DNA from: CAUZIR01 sp034421295
Lineage (GTDB): Bacteria; Chloroflexota; Dehalococcoidia; Lucifugimonadales; UBA2962
Assembly (NCBI GenBank): GCA_034421295.1
Contig: DAOUKM010000004.1
Location: 171,887 to 235,886, forward strand
Reading direction: 5' to 3'
DNA length: 64,000 nt
In this document: piece after piece, positions 44,841 through 52,886 of the stretch
How positions within the stretch are numbered: the stretch's first letter is position 1
How the letters are laid out: each line of letters opens with the position of its first letter
Made by a program: the position numbers and the translations under genes
The notes under the pieces: model-generated
The model's database searches: none
What the model saw: only the letters and a program-made list of their open reading frames with translations
Told to the model about the DNA's origin: nothing

Positions 44841-45116
44841 ATGGCCGTCCACATCCCCGGTAGGCGGACCGGCCACAACGAGGTAATCGGCCGTCTCGTC
44901 GCCGCGCTGAGTTCGGTACCGGGACGGGATGGCGGCTCCAGCCTGGAGTCACGCCAGCGGGCGCCGGTCTTCGGCCACGCTGTGCCGATTCCGGCGGAGA
45001 CCAGGATACGCGGGTACGGGAGCCCGGAATCGTACCGGCAGCTGGGCTACGAGGACAAAGCCGAGCGAAAGGCCCCGGTGGAAAGGGACGCCGCCGACCT
45101 GTTCGGCTCCACCTAG
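44841..45116 (+). CDS. Small protein of unknown function downstream of selB
   Basis: A 91-codon frame starting ATG 44841, 40 bp after selB on the same strand. Segments such as IPGRRTGHNEVIGRLVAALS and the charged RQLGYEDKAERKAPVERD give a soluble, helical-looking protein. No motif is recognised and no strong ribosome-binding site precedes it. It is listed because it is the only long frame in the selB/zincin gap and its composition is protein-like. It could be a chance frame. Confidence 0.4.
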   Translation: MAVHIPGRRTGHNEVIGRLVAALSSVPGRDGGSSLESRQRAPVFGHAVPIPAETRIRGYGSPESYRQLGYEDKAERKAPVERDAADLFGST

Positions 45117-45137
45117 CCGCCCGGGTGCCGCAGGCGG

Positions 45138-45500
45138 CTAGTACCCCAGGGCGTGCAGGCGATCGTCGTCGATGCCGAAGTGGTGGGCCACCTCGTGCAC
45201 GACGGTATCGGCGATCTCGCTCACCATCTGCTCACCGGAGAGTCCGAGGGCCTCTATCGAGCCCTGAAAGAGCGTGATCTTGTCGGGCAGCACCTCGCCG
45301 TAGTCGTAACGCTCGGTCAGGGGCACTCCCTCATACAGGCCCAGGAGAAGCTCTCCCTCGGCGATGCAGTTGCCCGCGAGCTGGCCCGGGGTGGGCAGGT
45401 CGTCGACCACGATGTCGATGTTGTCCAGGTAGAGCCTGAGCTCTTCCGGGATCGTCTCAAGTGCGCGAAGCACCACGTTTTCGAACTCTGCTCTCTCCAC
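45138..45500 (-). CDS. Minimal zincin-type metallopeptidase family protein
   Basis: A 120-aa protein ending in the zinc-binding signature HEVAHHFGIDDDRLHALGY (HExxHxxG plus Asp), characteristic of a small uncharacterised zincin-like family (PF06262 type). The N-terminal half (FENVVLRALETIPEELRLYL, DNIDIVVDDLP) and LGLYEGVPLTER also match that family. The start is a GTG at 45500; the open frame extends to 45605 but the extra residues are not family-like. Substrate unknown. It is convergent with selB and divergent from ccmC. Confidence 0.88.
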   Translation of the reverse strand: MERAEFENVVLRALETIPEELRLYLDNIDIVVDDLPTPGQLAGNCIAEGELLLGLYEGVPLTERYDYGEVLPDKITLFQGSIEALGLSGEQMVSEIADTVVHEVAHHFGIDDDRLHALGY

Positions 45501-45592
45501 GTTCCTAGCACCCGGCGAGAATCGAAGCGCCGCTACCGCCGAGTCTACCACCGCCGGGCCCGGCGGGACCAAGTCCCCGGCAGGGCCGATTG

Positions 45593-45601
45593 TGATACAT
45601 T
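45593..45601 (+). promoter_or_regulatory. Extended -10 promoter of ccmC, predicted leaderless
   Basis: TGATACATT ends 6 bp before the ATG at 45608, placing the start point on the A of the start codon. No Shine-Dalgarno is present. Confidence 0.5.
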
Positions 45602-45607
45602 GCACGG

Positions 45608-46345
45608 ATGGCGCAGGCTTTCTCGGCCGCTGGCGGATCGGGCGCTCACGGCGGCCGGTCCCCCATGATTCACCACACGCTCCTAGCGGCCAGCGCCGTC
45701 CTTATGGCGGTGACCCTGTACCTGGTCTTTTTCTGGGTTCCCACCGAGGCCAACCTCGGGGTCTCCCAGCGAATATTCTACTTCCACGTCCCGCTGGGGA
45801 TCATCGGCCTGATCTCGATCGTGATGGTCGCGGTCGCCTCGGCGATGTACCTGCTGAAACAGGACAAGCGCTGGGACGATTTCGCGCATGCAACGGCCGA
45901 ACTGGGCATGATATTCGCTACGCTCATCCTCGTTACCGGCGCCATCTGGGCAAAGCCTGTGTGGGGCGTGTGGTGGACCTGGGACCCCAAGCTGACGACG
46001 ACGCTCATCCTCTGGTTCATATACGCCAGCTACCTGATGCTGCGGGCCTACGGTCCCAAGGGAATACAGCAGGCCCGCTACGCCGCGGTGATTGCCCTGG
46101 TCGGGGCCATCGACGCCCCAATCATCTACTACGTCACCGAGATATGGCGGAACGCCCACCCCGACCTGGTGATCGGGCCGCTGGCCGAGTCCGACGCGCT
46201 GGAGTCGCGGATGACGACCGCACTCCTGGTATCGATGATCGCGTTCATAGTCCTGTTTTCATACATAGTCGCTGAGCGCTACTCCCTGAGGCGCTCGGAG
46301 AGCAACCTTGACGAACTGCACCAGGCGGCCTCGGTCGGCCGCTAG
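45608..46345 (+). CDS. ccmC: Heme exporter / CcmE heme-loading protein CcmC
   Basis: A 245-aa membrane protein with about six hydrophobic segments. The heme-handling tryptophan-rich motif is WGVWWTWDPKLT, and flanking His residues (YFHVPLG and IDAP-region) fit the CcmC role of attaching heme to CcmE. It begins a plus-strand run ccmC-D-E. The ATG at 45608 fits a leaderless transcript; the N-terminal 20 residues are poorly conserved-looking, and an internal ATG (45665) before the first helix is possible. Confidence 0.92.
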   Translation: MAQAFSAAGGSGAHGGRSPMIHHTLLAASAVLMAVTLYLVFFWVPTEANLGVSQRIFYFHVPLGIIGLISIVMVAVASAMYLLKQDKRWDDFAHATAELGMIFATLILVTGAIWAKPVWGVWWTWDPKLTTTLILWFIYASYLMLRAYGPKGIQQARYAAVIALVGAIDAPIIYYVTEIWRNAHPDLVIGPLAESDALESRMTTALLVSMIAFIVLFSYIVAERYSLRRSESNLDELHQAASVGR

Positions 46346-46664
46346 GGCCGTACTGGCCCTTGCCGCCCTGGCCCTGACGCTTGCCGCCCTGGTGGCCCCG
46401 CCGGCGGCGCTCTCTTCGGGCGCACCGGACGCGCTCGATACGCAGGGCGAGGTCCGCATGCAGGCACAGGAGGAAGGGGGCGGAGACCCCGAGGCGAACC
46501 TTCCGTTCCTGTTCGCCGTCTTCATCATCACCTGGGCCCTGTTCTTCGCCTATGTGGTCTACATGACGCTCAAGCGGCGCGCCATGGAGCGCGAGATCGA
46601 GGTGCTTCGCGCATCGATCGCCGAAAGGGACGCCTCGCCCGGACCGGAGGCGGAGGGCGACTGA
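46308..46664 (+). CDS. ccmD: CcmD-family protein with extra N-terminal signal segment
   Basis: A 118-aa protein. The C-terminal half has the CcmD pattern: one membrane helix (LPFLFAVFIITWALFFAYVVYM) followed by a basic-acidic helix (LKRRAMEREIEVLRASI). CcmD links CcmC and CcmE. Unusually, an N-terminal Ala/Leu-rich segment (AVLALAALALTLAALVAPPA) precedes, resembling a cleavable signal; the usual CcmD is 50-70 aa. It starts with a TTG at 46308 inside the ccmC end. If a later start is used the protein would be shorter, so the start is uncertain. Confidence 0.7.
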   Translation: MTNCTRRPRSAARAVLALAALALTLAALVAPPAALSSGAPDALDTQGEVRMQAQEEGGGDPEANLPFLFAVFIITWALFFAYVVYMTLKRRAMEREIEVLRASIAERDASPGPEAEGD

Positions 46665-46679
46665 CAGGCCGAGGACATT

Positions 46680-46688
46680 TGAGATAAT
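46680..46688 (+). promoter_or_regulatory. Extended -10 promoter of ccmE
   Basis: TGAGATAAT ends 34 bp before the ATG at 46723; the AGGAG ribosome-binding site at about 46706 lies between. It could give ccmE separate expression from ccmCD. Confidence 0.4.
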
Positions 46689-46722
46689 GGCAACCTCAAG
46701 GCCGCAGGAGAAGAGACGATAG

Positions 46723-47193
46723 ATGGCCCAGCCCGAGGGGTACGCACCGGACCCCGCCCACGAGATTGAGGACGGGGACTCTTTCATAGCCGCCAACCGG
46801 CTCAAGCTGCTGGTGGGCGCGCTGGTACTGGTCGGCGCCCTGAGCTACTTCGGCTTCATGGCCTTTGAGAGCGCCACCGTCTACTACTACACGGTGGGCG
46901 AGGCGGCATCGCTCGGGCCCACCGAGGACGGGCGGCTCGTCAGGGTCAACGGAAAGCTCATCCCCGCCTCGTTCAGCCGGCCGCAAGGCTCTACGGAGGC
47001 GCGCTTTGAGCTGACCGACGGCAGCCGGACGATGCTGGCGATCCACGACGGAGTGCTGCCCGAGCTGTTCTTCAATGATCACTCGGAGATCATCCTTGAG
47101 GGCTCGTTCGACGAGGAGATGGTCTTTCACAGCGAGAACGTGATCGTAAAGTGCCCGTCCAAGTACGTCGCGCTGGAGGAGGAGGCGGGCTAG
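46723..47193 (+). CDS. ccmE: Heme chaperone CcmE, Cys-type variant
   Basis: A 156-aa protein with one membrane anchor (KLLVGALVLVGALSYFGFMA) and an OB-fold periplasmic domain that covalently holds heme for delivery to CcmF. The classical heme-binding HxxxY is replaced by C144-P-S-K-Y148 in NVIVKCPSKYVALEEE. This is the Cys form known from archaea and some bacteria (system I variant). An H136 lies just before but not in the HxxxY position. ATG 46723 with AGGAGAAGA upstream. The following korB converges on it. Confidence 0.95.
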   Translation: MAQPEGYAPDPAHEIEDGDSFIAANRLKLLVGALVLVGALSYFGFMAFESATVYYYTVGEAASLGPTEDGRLVRVNGKLIPASFSRPQGSTEARFELTDGSRTMLAIHDGVLPELFFNDHSEIILEGSFDEEMVFHSENVIVKCPSKYVALEEEAG

Positions 47194-47212
47194 CCGGACC
47201 CGCGGGGACTGG

Positions 47213-48079
47213 CTAGATCGCCATTGAGTCGATCAGGTCCCGGGCGCTGCGCGTCCTGGTCCTGGCGGTCATCTCGCTTATGCGGTCCTCGAACGGGGAC
47301 CTCGACCTGTCCCTGTAGATCACTCCCAGCGGGACGCCGCGGGACTGCACCAGGGTTCTTGCCGCCTGTAGATCGGTCGGGTTGTGGTCCGGGGGGACCG
47401 CCCATGCCATCGGCTCGATGCCCTTTTTGACGCTCCCTTTGAGCAGTTCATACGTGTCGTTGTAGGTGGTGCAGGGCGACTGGACGTGCACGATGGCAAA
47501 GCCGGGGTGCTCCATGCCCTCGACGATCATCCTGGCAAGGTCCTTTACCTTGGACGAGAGAGCCGATGCGACATAGGAGACGCCGAGCGTCAGATACAGG
47601 GCGAGGGGGTGCACCTCCTCTTCCACCTTGCCGTACGGCGTGGAGCTAGTGACCATGCCCTGCTCCGAGGTGGGAGACGACTGGCCCTTTGTCAGGCCGT
47701 ACACGCCGTTGTCCATGACCACAGCGCACACGTTGAGGTTGCGGCCCGCCTGGGGCGCGATGTGCTCCATCCCGATGCTGAGGAAGTCACCGTCGCCGGC
47801 GACGATGATGACATTGAGGTCCGGCCTCCCCATCTTCACACCCATGGCTATCGGCAGGGTGCGGCCGTGAATGCCGTGGATGCCGAAGGGCTGATCGCCC
47901 TCAAGCAGGTGCACCATGTTGCCGGAGCAGCCGATCCCGGCTACGACCACGTTGTTCTCTATTGGTCTGCCGGTCGCCGTCATGCGCTGCTGCACCGCTG
48001 ACTCGATGGCCCTGCGCACACCGAAGTCGCCGCATCCGGGACACCACTTGAAATCGTATTCGGGGTTCTTGGCGCTCAA
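47213..48079 (-). CDS. korB: 2-oxoacid:ferredoxin oxidoreductase beta subunit
   Basis: The thiamine diphosphate-binding subunit of 2-oxoglutarate (or related 2-oxoacid) ferredoxin oxidoreductase, 288 aa. CPGCGDFG is at the N-terminus, and IGCSGNMV follows. The ThDP-metal motif is GDGDFLSIGMEH...N (DNGVYGLTKGQ). It has PFEDRISEM near the C-terminus. The ATG overlaps the korA stop by 4 bp (ATGA-like). Together they would oxidise 2-oxoglutarate to succinyl-CoA with ferredoxin as acceptor; the exact 2-oxoacid is inferred. Confidence 0.93.
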   Translation of the reverse strand: MSAKNPEYDFKWCPGCGDFGVRRAIESAVQQRMTATGRPIENNVVVAGIGCSGNMVHLLEGDQPFGIHGIHGRTLPIAMGVKMGRPDLNVIIVAGDGDFLSIGMEHIAPQAGRNLNVCAVVMDNGVYGLTKGQSSPTSEQGMVTSSTPYGKVEEEVHPLALYLTLGVSYVASALSSKVKDLARMIVEGMEHPGFAIVHVQSPCTTYNDTYELLKGSVKKGIEPMAWAVPPDHNPTDLQAARTLVQSRGVPLGVIYRDRSRSPFEDRISEMTARTRTRSARDLIDSMAI

Positions 48080-49803
48080 GCGTGCACCCTTTCCTTCCTC
48101 GCCGCACGGACGCGCTCGGCAATCCTGTCCGACAGTTCGCCCACCTTGAAGGGAAGGCCTGTGTATTGCGTGATCGACTCGGCTCTCACGCCGTGGGCGC
48201 GGAGCACCATGGAGAACTGCCCCTGGTAGTTGAGCTCCGGTACGAGGACAAGGTCCTTTTCGCGGAGCTGTGCGAGCATGTCGGGGGGCAGGGGATTGAG
48301 GAACATCGTGTAGTACCAGGCGATGTCGAGCCCGTCTGCGCTCAGCCGCTCGTACGCCTCTCGGGACGGGCCCTTAGACCCGCCCCATGGCACCACGGCG
48401 ATCGAGGCGGGGGCGTTGTCTATCTCGAAGTCTCCGTCCTCCAGCAGCCTGAGCTTGCCCCAGCGGCGCTCGGTCATCTGCACGTGGCGCTCGGCCAGGT
48501 GCGTGGTGTCCCCCATGCCGTCGTGCTCGCTCCCGTTCGCAACATAGCTGCCCGGCCCGCCGGGCAGGGGCATCGCCGATAGCTCGCGTGGCTCGTAGCG
48601 ATGGTACCCGTTGGTGCCGGTGTAGACGAGGCGCCCTTCCACGGCCACCTTGTCCAGATCGGGCTTGGGCATGTTCTGGTTGCGCTCCGAGAGGGCGTGC
48701 TCGCTAAGGACGATAACCGGGCCCTGGTATCGCTCGGCCCAGTTGAATGCCTGTACGGTCGCGTAGAAGCACTCCTCAACCGTCCCCGGCGCGATGATCG
48801 GCAGCCTGACGTCCCCGTGCGCCGGGAACATGGACGACAGCAGGTCGGACTGCTCGGTCTTGGTGGGCAGCCCGGTCGCGGGCCCGCCGCGCTGTACGTC
48901 GACGACGACCAGTGGAATCTCCGCCATCCAGGCAAGGCCCAGGCCCTCGGCCATCAGCGAAAAGCCCGGGCCGGCGGTGGCGGTCATAGCCTTCTTACCG
49001 GCGAAGCCAGCACCGATGCAGGAGGTTATCGATTCGATCTCGGAACTGACCTGGTAGACGAACCTGTCCGGTGCGGGGGCGTTTCGCTCCATCCACACGA
49101 GAATGGAGGTGGCGGGAGAGATCGGATAGCCGGCGTAAAAGTCCATGCCGGCGTGCATGGCGCCCAGGCAGACCGCTGTATTTCCGTTCACCAGTATCTG
49201 CTCGTAGTCCGGCGGGTCCGCATCGGCGAGCTCGCCCACGCTAAGGCCGCTCCTTTCGGCCTCGACGCGCCCGAGCCGCATCGCCTTCAGGTTGGAATCT
49301 ATGATCTCGGCGTCGTTGGGCCTGCCCCTGGTAAAGCGCGCCCTGACGAACTCGTCGAGGATCTCCTGGCGCATGCCCACCAGCTGGGCCAGCGCCCCTA
49401 TCACGACCATGTTGGCCGCGCGCGCGTTGCCGGTGGACTTGGCCAGCTCGTTAAAGTCCATGCCGAACGAGTTCTCGGCTCCCGCCGGCTCGAATTCGCC
49501 GGAGTTATAGACGACCACTCCCCCGTCGCCGACCTCCTCGCCGTGGTTGTCGTACGCCTCCTGGTTAAAGCACACCAGAACGTCGAGCTGGTCGCCGGAG
49601 CTTCGTATGCTCGAGGTGGATATGCGGGTCTGGGTCCACGTGGGCCCGCCCATGATCTGGGAGGGGAAGGTCGCGAAGGTCTGCGCGTGATAGCCGGTCT
49701 GGGTGGCGGCCTGGGCCAGACCCTCGGCCGACGTGACGACGCCCTGTCCACCCTCACCGGCAAACCGGACCACGAAGTCGCTCTTTTTCACGGCGCCCTC
49801 CAT
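48076..49803 (-). CDS. korA: 2-oxoacid:ferredoxin oxidoreductase alpha subunit (gamma-alpha fusion)
   Basis: A 575-aa protein. Residues 1-190 form the gamma domain (FAGEGGQGVVTSAEGLAQA) fused to the alpha domain, with FYAGYPISPATSILVWME near 240 and GGPATGLPTKTEQSDLL. No Cys-rich ferredoxin domain is attached. The start is ATG 49803; a GTG at 49806 directly precedes it. The 273-bp upstream gap holds a strong promoter, a terminator-like hairpin and a folded element, so the operon appears controlled at the leader. korAB lie between ccmE and ccmB, splitting the ccm genes. Confidence 0.93.
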   Translation of the reverse strand: MEGAVKKSDFVVRFAGEGGQGVVTSAEGLAQAATQTGYHAQTFATFPSQIMGGPTWTQTRISTSSIRSSGDQLDVLVCFNQEAYDNHGEEVGDGGVVVYNSGEFEPAGAENSFGMDFNELAKSTGNARAANMVVIGALAQLVGMRQEILDEFVRARFTRGRPNDAEIIDSNLKAMRLGRVEAERSGLSVGELADADPPDYEQILVNGNTAVCLGAMHAGMDFYAGYPISPATSILVWMERNAPAPDRFVYQVSSEIESITSCIGAGFAGKKAMTATAGPGFSLMAEGLGLAWMAEIPLVVVDVQRGGPATGLPTKTEQSDLLSSMFPAHGDVRLPIIAPGTVEECFYATVQAFNWAERYQGPVIVLSEHALSERNQNMPKPDLDKVAVEGRLVYTGTNGYHRYEPRELSAMPLPGGPGSYVANGSEHDGMGDTTHLAERHVQMTERRWGKLRLLEDGDFEIDNAPASIAVVPWGGSKGPSREAYERLSADGLDIAWYYTMFLNPLPPDMLAQLREKDLVLVPELNYQGQFSMVLRAHGVRAESITQYTGLPFKVGELSDRIAERVRAARKERVHA

Positions 49804-49832
49804 CACGTAATCAGATAATCGGATCGCCCAAG

Positions 49833-49861
49833 AACAAAAGGACTTCGCCTAACCGGCGAAG
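49833..49861 (-). terminator. Terminator-like hairpin in korAB leader (candidate attenuator)
   Basis: On the minus strand CTTCGCC pairs with GGCGAAG (49861-49855 and 49849-49843) around a 5-nt loop. CTTTTGTTCT follows. It lies about 25 nt after the predicted transcript start and 30 nt before the korA start codon. Confidence 0.55.
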
Positions 49862-49892
49862 CCCACTACAGACAGGTTAATGCTGTAGGCGA

Positions 49893-49921
49893 AGATAACA
49901 GGAGAAAATCCACCGTGTCAA
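49893..49921 (-). promoter_or_regulatory. Strong sigma-70 promoter of korAB with dyad at start point
   Basis: Minus strand TTGACA (49921-49916), a 17-bp spacer, and TTATCT (49898-49893). The predicted start near 49886 lies in the inverted repeat CTACAG-N11-CTGTAG (49866-49888), a possible operator. Confidence 0.7.
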
Positions 49922-49925
49922 TCGC

Positions 49926-49988
49926 CCTTCCGCACCGATTTAGGCGGTGCTACAGGCGTCTGTTCGCCGGTGAAACCGGCGCGGAAGG
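49926..49988. other. Four-way-junction fold (possible structured RNA or cruciform)
   Basis: CCTTCCGC (49926-49933) and GCGGAAGG (49981-49988) form an 8-bp closing stem. It encloses three small hairpins: ACCG/CGGT with a 7-nt loop, ACAG/CTGT with a 4-nt loop, and GCCGG/CCGGC with a 5-nt loop. There is no T-run on either side, so it is not an intrinsic terminator. It lies between the end of ccmB and the korA promoter. Confidence 0.45.
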
Positions 49989-50078
49989 ACCCGGTATCAT
50001 CTAGGCCAATGTCCGACGGATATTCATCGCATTTTGTGATGAACCAGCGCGTTTAAGGCACTGGAGCATGCTACGTCA

Positions 50079-50765
50079 TCAGTCCTGTACGACGTAGCCG
50101 AATGCCAGCGAGCAGACCACGAGGAAGACGGCGTCGTACACGGCCAGGATGGGAAGCCACGGCAGGGCGCCGCCCCATGGGTCCGCGGCCAGCGCCGGCC
50201 CGGACGCCTCTACCGCCGCGACGACGACGGGGACCGCTATCGGCAGGAACAGCAGCGGCAGCATCACCTCGCGGGCCCGGGTGTTGACGGCCATGGCGGA
50301 AAAGAGCGTGCCCACCGCCGCTATTCCGAGCGTGGCCAGCGCAGCGACCGGCACGAATCCCGGTGCGAGCAGGGGCAGATCGTAGATGACCGCGAAGATG
50401 GGGAAGGTGACCACCTCGACGGCGATCATGAGCACGAAGATCGAGAGCACCTTGCCTAGGTAGATCTCATCCCTCGCGACCGGGGTCAGCAGCAGTCCCT
50501 GCATGCCGCCCCTCTCCCTCTCTACGGCGAACGTTCTCGTCAGGCCGAGCACCCCCCCGAAGGTGAATGCCACCCACAGGATTCCCGGGGCGACCAGGCC
50601 GACGCTCTGAGGGGTCGGGTTCAGGGCGAAGTTGAATACGACGATGACAAGGAGGGCGAACACGAAGACCGAGACCACCGTGTCCTTCGTGCGGGTCTCG
50701 AGCACCACGTCCTTCCACACCACCGCCAGGGGCGGCCAGCCAAGGAGTCTGTCGATCGCCTTCAT
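50079..50765 (-). CDS. ccmB: Heme ABC exporter permease CcmB
   Basis: A 228-aa membrane protein with six hydrophobic segments. The CcmB pattern is VVWKDVVLETRTKDTVVSV at the N-terminus, GLTRTFAVERERGGMQGLLL, and LLFLPIAVPVVVAAVEA. With CcmA it releases heme-loaded CcmE from CcmC. Its ATG overlaps the ccmA stop by 4 bp. It reads away from ccmC-D-E, with korAB between. Confidence 0.93.
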   Translation of the reverse strand: MKAIDRLLGWPPLAVVWKDVVLETRTKDTVVSVFVFALLVIVVFNFALNPTPQSVGLVAPGILWVAFTFGGVLGLTRTFAVERERGGMQGLLLTPVARDEIYLGKVLSIFVLMIAVEVVTFPIFAVIYDLPLLAPGFVPVAALATLGIAAVGTLFSAMAVNTRAREVMLPLLFLPIAVPVVVAAVEASGPALAADPWGGALPWLPILAVYDAVFLVVCSLAFGYVVQD

Positions 50766-51529
50766 CGCCCGGAGGGTCCCTGCGTTCCCGGGTCACCGGC
50801 ACCCGATGCGTATGTGAAGTACATGTCCCTGAGCTCGTCCGCGCCCTCGCCGCCCGGCCCCAGCGAACGCTCGTGCGCCACCGCTCCGCGCGCAAGTATG
50901 GCCACCCTGTCGGACATCGCCAGGGCCTGATCCAGGTTGTGGGTTACCAGAAGGACGGCGCCGCCTCCCGCCCTGGTAGCGGCGACAACCTCGCGAAGCA
51001 TCTCGGCGGCGGACTGGTCGAGCCCGCTCTCTGGCTCGTCCAGCAGCAGCACTCTCGGGCGGTGAAGCAGTGCGCGGGCGATGGAAAAGCGCTTTTGCAT
51101 GCCGTGCGAGAGGACGCCCGCCCTGCGGCCGAGCCCCTGCGCCACTCCAACGCGGGCGACTGCCTCGCCTATGCGCTCATCGGCCCCGTCCAGGTCGAAC
51201 ATGCGGCAGAAGAAACGCAGGTTCTCCCCTGCTGTAAGGTCCGCATAGAGCATGGGCTCGTGCATCACGACGCCCGTCACCCGGCGCACGCCAGCCGCAC
51301 GGCGCAAGGCGTCCATGCCCGCCACGCGGACCGTGCCGGAGTCCGGTCTCGTCAGGGTGGCAACTACCTTAAGGAGCGTGGTCTTACCGGATCCGTTGGG
51401 ACCGAGCACGGACAGGACCTCACCCCACCCGAGCGCAAGGCTCAGGCCGTTAAGGACGCGGACGCGGCCATAGGACTTGGTGAGGTCATCGACCTCGATG
51501 GCGGGCGTCCCTGCGTCTATCGCGGGCAC
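50762..51529 (-). CDS. ccmA: Heme ABC exporter ATPase CcmA
   Basis: A 255-aa ATPase. Walker A is GPNGSGKTT, the signature LSHGMQKRFSIARAL (the Ser-His-Gly form typical of CcmA), Walker B VLLLDEPESGLD and the H-loop VTHNLDQAL. The GTG at 51529 is used. It forms an operon with ccmB. Neither ccmF nor ccmG/H is in the window; ccdA, which supplies reductant in cytochrome c assembly, is at 54.4 kb. Confidence 0.92.
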   Translation of the reverse strand: MPAIDAGTPAIEVDDLTKSYGRVRVLNGLSLALGWGEVLSVLGPNGSGKTTLLKVVATLTRPDSGTVRVAGMDALRRAAGVRRVTGVVMHEPMLYADLTAGENLRFFCRMFDLDGADERIGEAVARVGVAQGLGRRAGVLSHGMQKRFSIARALLHRPRVLLLDEPESGLDQSAAEMLREVVAATRAGGGAVLLVTHNLDQALAMSDRVAILARGAVAHERSLGPGGEGADELRDMYFTYASGAGDPGTQGPSGR

Positions 51530-51698
51530 GCACGTCCCGGCGCGGGCCGTCCGAGGCCTGCGCCCCCGCTTACGTCGGCGTTAACGTCGTTTCCCATGGG
51601 CCCCGGTACTGTAGTATATGCGGGAATACGGCGGCAATCGGGACCTACGCGCACGGGCTATGGAGCCGGGTCCTTCCGCAGGGAGCAAGTCGCTAAAG

Positions 51699-52133
51699 AT
51701 GCCTACCATTAAAGAGCTTCGCGAGAGCTATCTCGCCCTGGGCGAGGGGTCCGGTTCGGCACCCGGACCGACGGAGCCGGATGAGATCGACGGCTCGGTC
51801 CTTATGTGCTTTGACTACGAGTACCCGGGCAGCGACGCCGAGGTCGCCATAGACACCGACGAGTTCACCGCCGTCTGCCCGTGGACCGACCTTCCCGACT
51901 ACGGCACTCTAACCGTCCGCTACGTCCCGGACGGGCTGGTGATCGAGCTAAAGTCCCTCAAGTACTACCTGCTCCAGTACAGGGGCGTCGGCATCGTTCA
52001 GGAGCATGCGGCAAACCGCATACTTGCCGACCTGGTCGCGGCGGCCCGGCCTGTCTCGATGACGGTAGAGCTCGACTACAAGGTCCGCGGCGGGCTGCAC
52101 ACCGCGGTCACCGCCTCGTACCGGAGCGGTTGA
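51699..52133 (+). CDS. queF: 7-cyano-7-deazaguanine (preQ0) reductase QueF
   Basis: It reduces preQ0 to preQ1 in queuosine synthesis. The short, 144-aa, unimodular form. The catalytic Cys lies in FTAVCPWTDLPDYGTLTVRY. The QueF-specific motif is ELKSLKYYLLQYRG, with a later QEHAANRI. I chose ATG 51699 because the conserved part starts there; two upstream in-frame ATGs (51618, 51660) exist. It is first of queF-queC-queE, with the queC TTG overlapping its stop. Confidence 0.92.
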   Translation: MPTIKELRESYLALGEGSGSAPGPTEPDEIDGSVLMCFDYEYPGSDAEVAIDTDEFTAVCPWTDLPDYGTLTVRYVPDGLVIELKSLKYYLLQYRGVGIVQEHAANRILADLVAAARPVSMTVELDYKVRGGLHTAVTASYRSG

Positions 52134-52861
52134 GCTCCCACGGCGTCAGCCTGCTGTCGGGAGGCCTAGACTCGGCCACGGTCACCGCCCACGCACGGGC
52201 CCAGGTCGACAGCCTGACCGCCCTGACCTTCCGGTACGGGCAGACCCACGCGAGGGAGGTGGAGGCCGCACGGGCCATTGCCTCCGGCATGGGGATCACC
52301 CACCGGACCCTTGACATCTCTTTCCTGGGGGAGGTGGCCTGGTACTCGGCGCTCACCAGCCCGGAGCGCTTTCCGGTCCCGTCGGGCCGCTCGGACGATG
52401 AGATCGGCTTCGGGGTTCCGATCACCTACGTCCCGCTGCGCAACACGATTTTCCTCGCGCTTGGAGCGGCGCTGGCAGAGAGCGAGGCCCTGCATGCGAT
52501 CGAGTCGCTGGGCGAGGATCCGGCGGGCACCAGGGCGGTTGTCTTCCTTGCTCCCAACGCGATCGACTACAGCGGCTACCCGGACTGCAGGCCCGAGTTC
52601 TTCAGGAACGCAATCGAGACGATCAACCTGGGATCAAAGCTCGCAACCGAGTACGGCGTGAGCATAGAGGTCGAGACCCCGATCATCGACAGGACCAAGG
52701 CGGAGATCGTCCGCATGGCCCTGGCGCTCGGCGTCCGCCTCGAGACGACGTGGTCGTGCTACCGCGGCGGCGCCATCCCCTGCGGGGAGTGCGACTCGTG
52801 CGTCCTTCGCGCCCGCGGCTTTGCCGAGGCAGGCGTTCCCGATCCTGCCGCGCAGAGCTGA
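52130..52861 (+). CDS. queC: 7-cyano-7-deazaguanine synthase QueC
   Basis: It converts 7-carboxy-7-deazaguanine to preQ0 with ATP and ammonia. The 243-aa protein has the PP-loop SGGLDSATVTAHAR near the N-terminus. The zinc site is C-x7-C-x2-C-x2-C in CYRGGAIPCGECDSCVLR. IGFGVPITYVPLRNTIFLA is also typical. The start is a TTG at 52130 that overlaps the queF stop (TTGA). It continues into queE by a short gap. Confidence 0.93.
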   Translation: MSSHGVSLLSGGLDSATVTAHARAQVDSLTALTFRYGQTHAREVEAARAIASGMGITHRTLDISFLGEVAWYSALTSPERFPVPSGRSDDEIGFGVPITYVPLRNTIFLALGAALAESEALHAIESLGEDPAGTRAVVFLAPNAIDYSGYPDCRPEFFRNAIETINLGSKLATEYGVSIEVETPIIDRTKAEIVRMALALGVRLETTWSCYRGGAIPCGECDSCVLRARGFAEAGVPDPAAQS

Positions 52862-52886
52862 GCCGGGAAGCGGGGGCGAGGCCGCC

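Noticed and set aside
51624..51698. preQ1 riboswitch before queF
   Set aside because: The short leader lacks the A-rich tail and the hairpin of known preQ1 classes.
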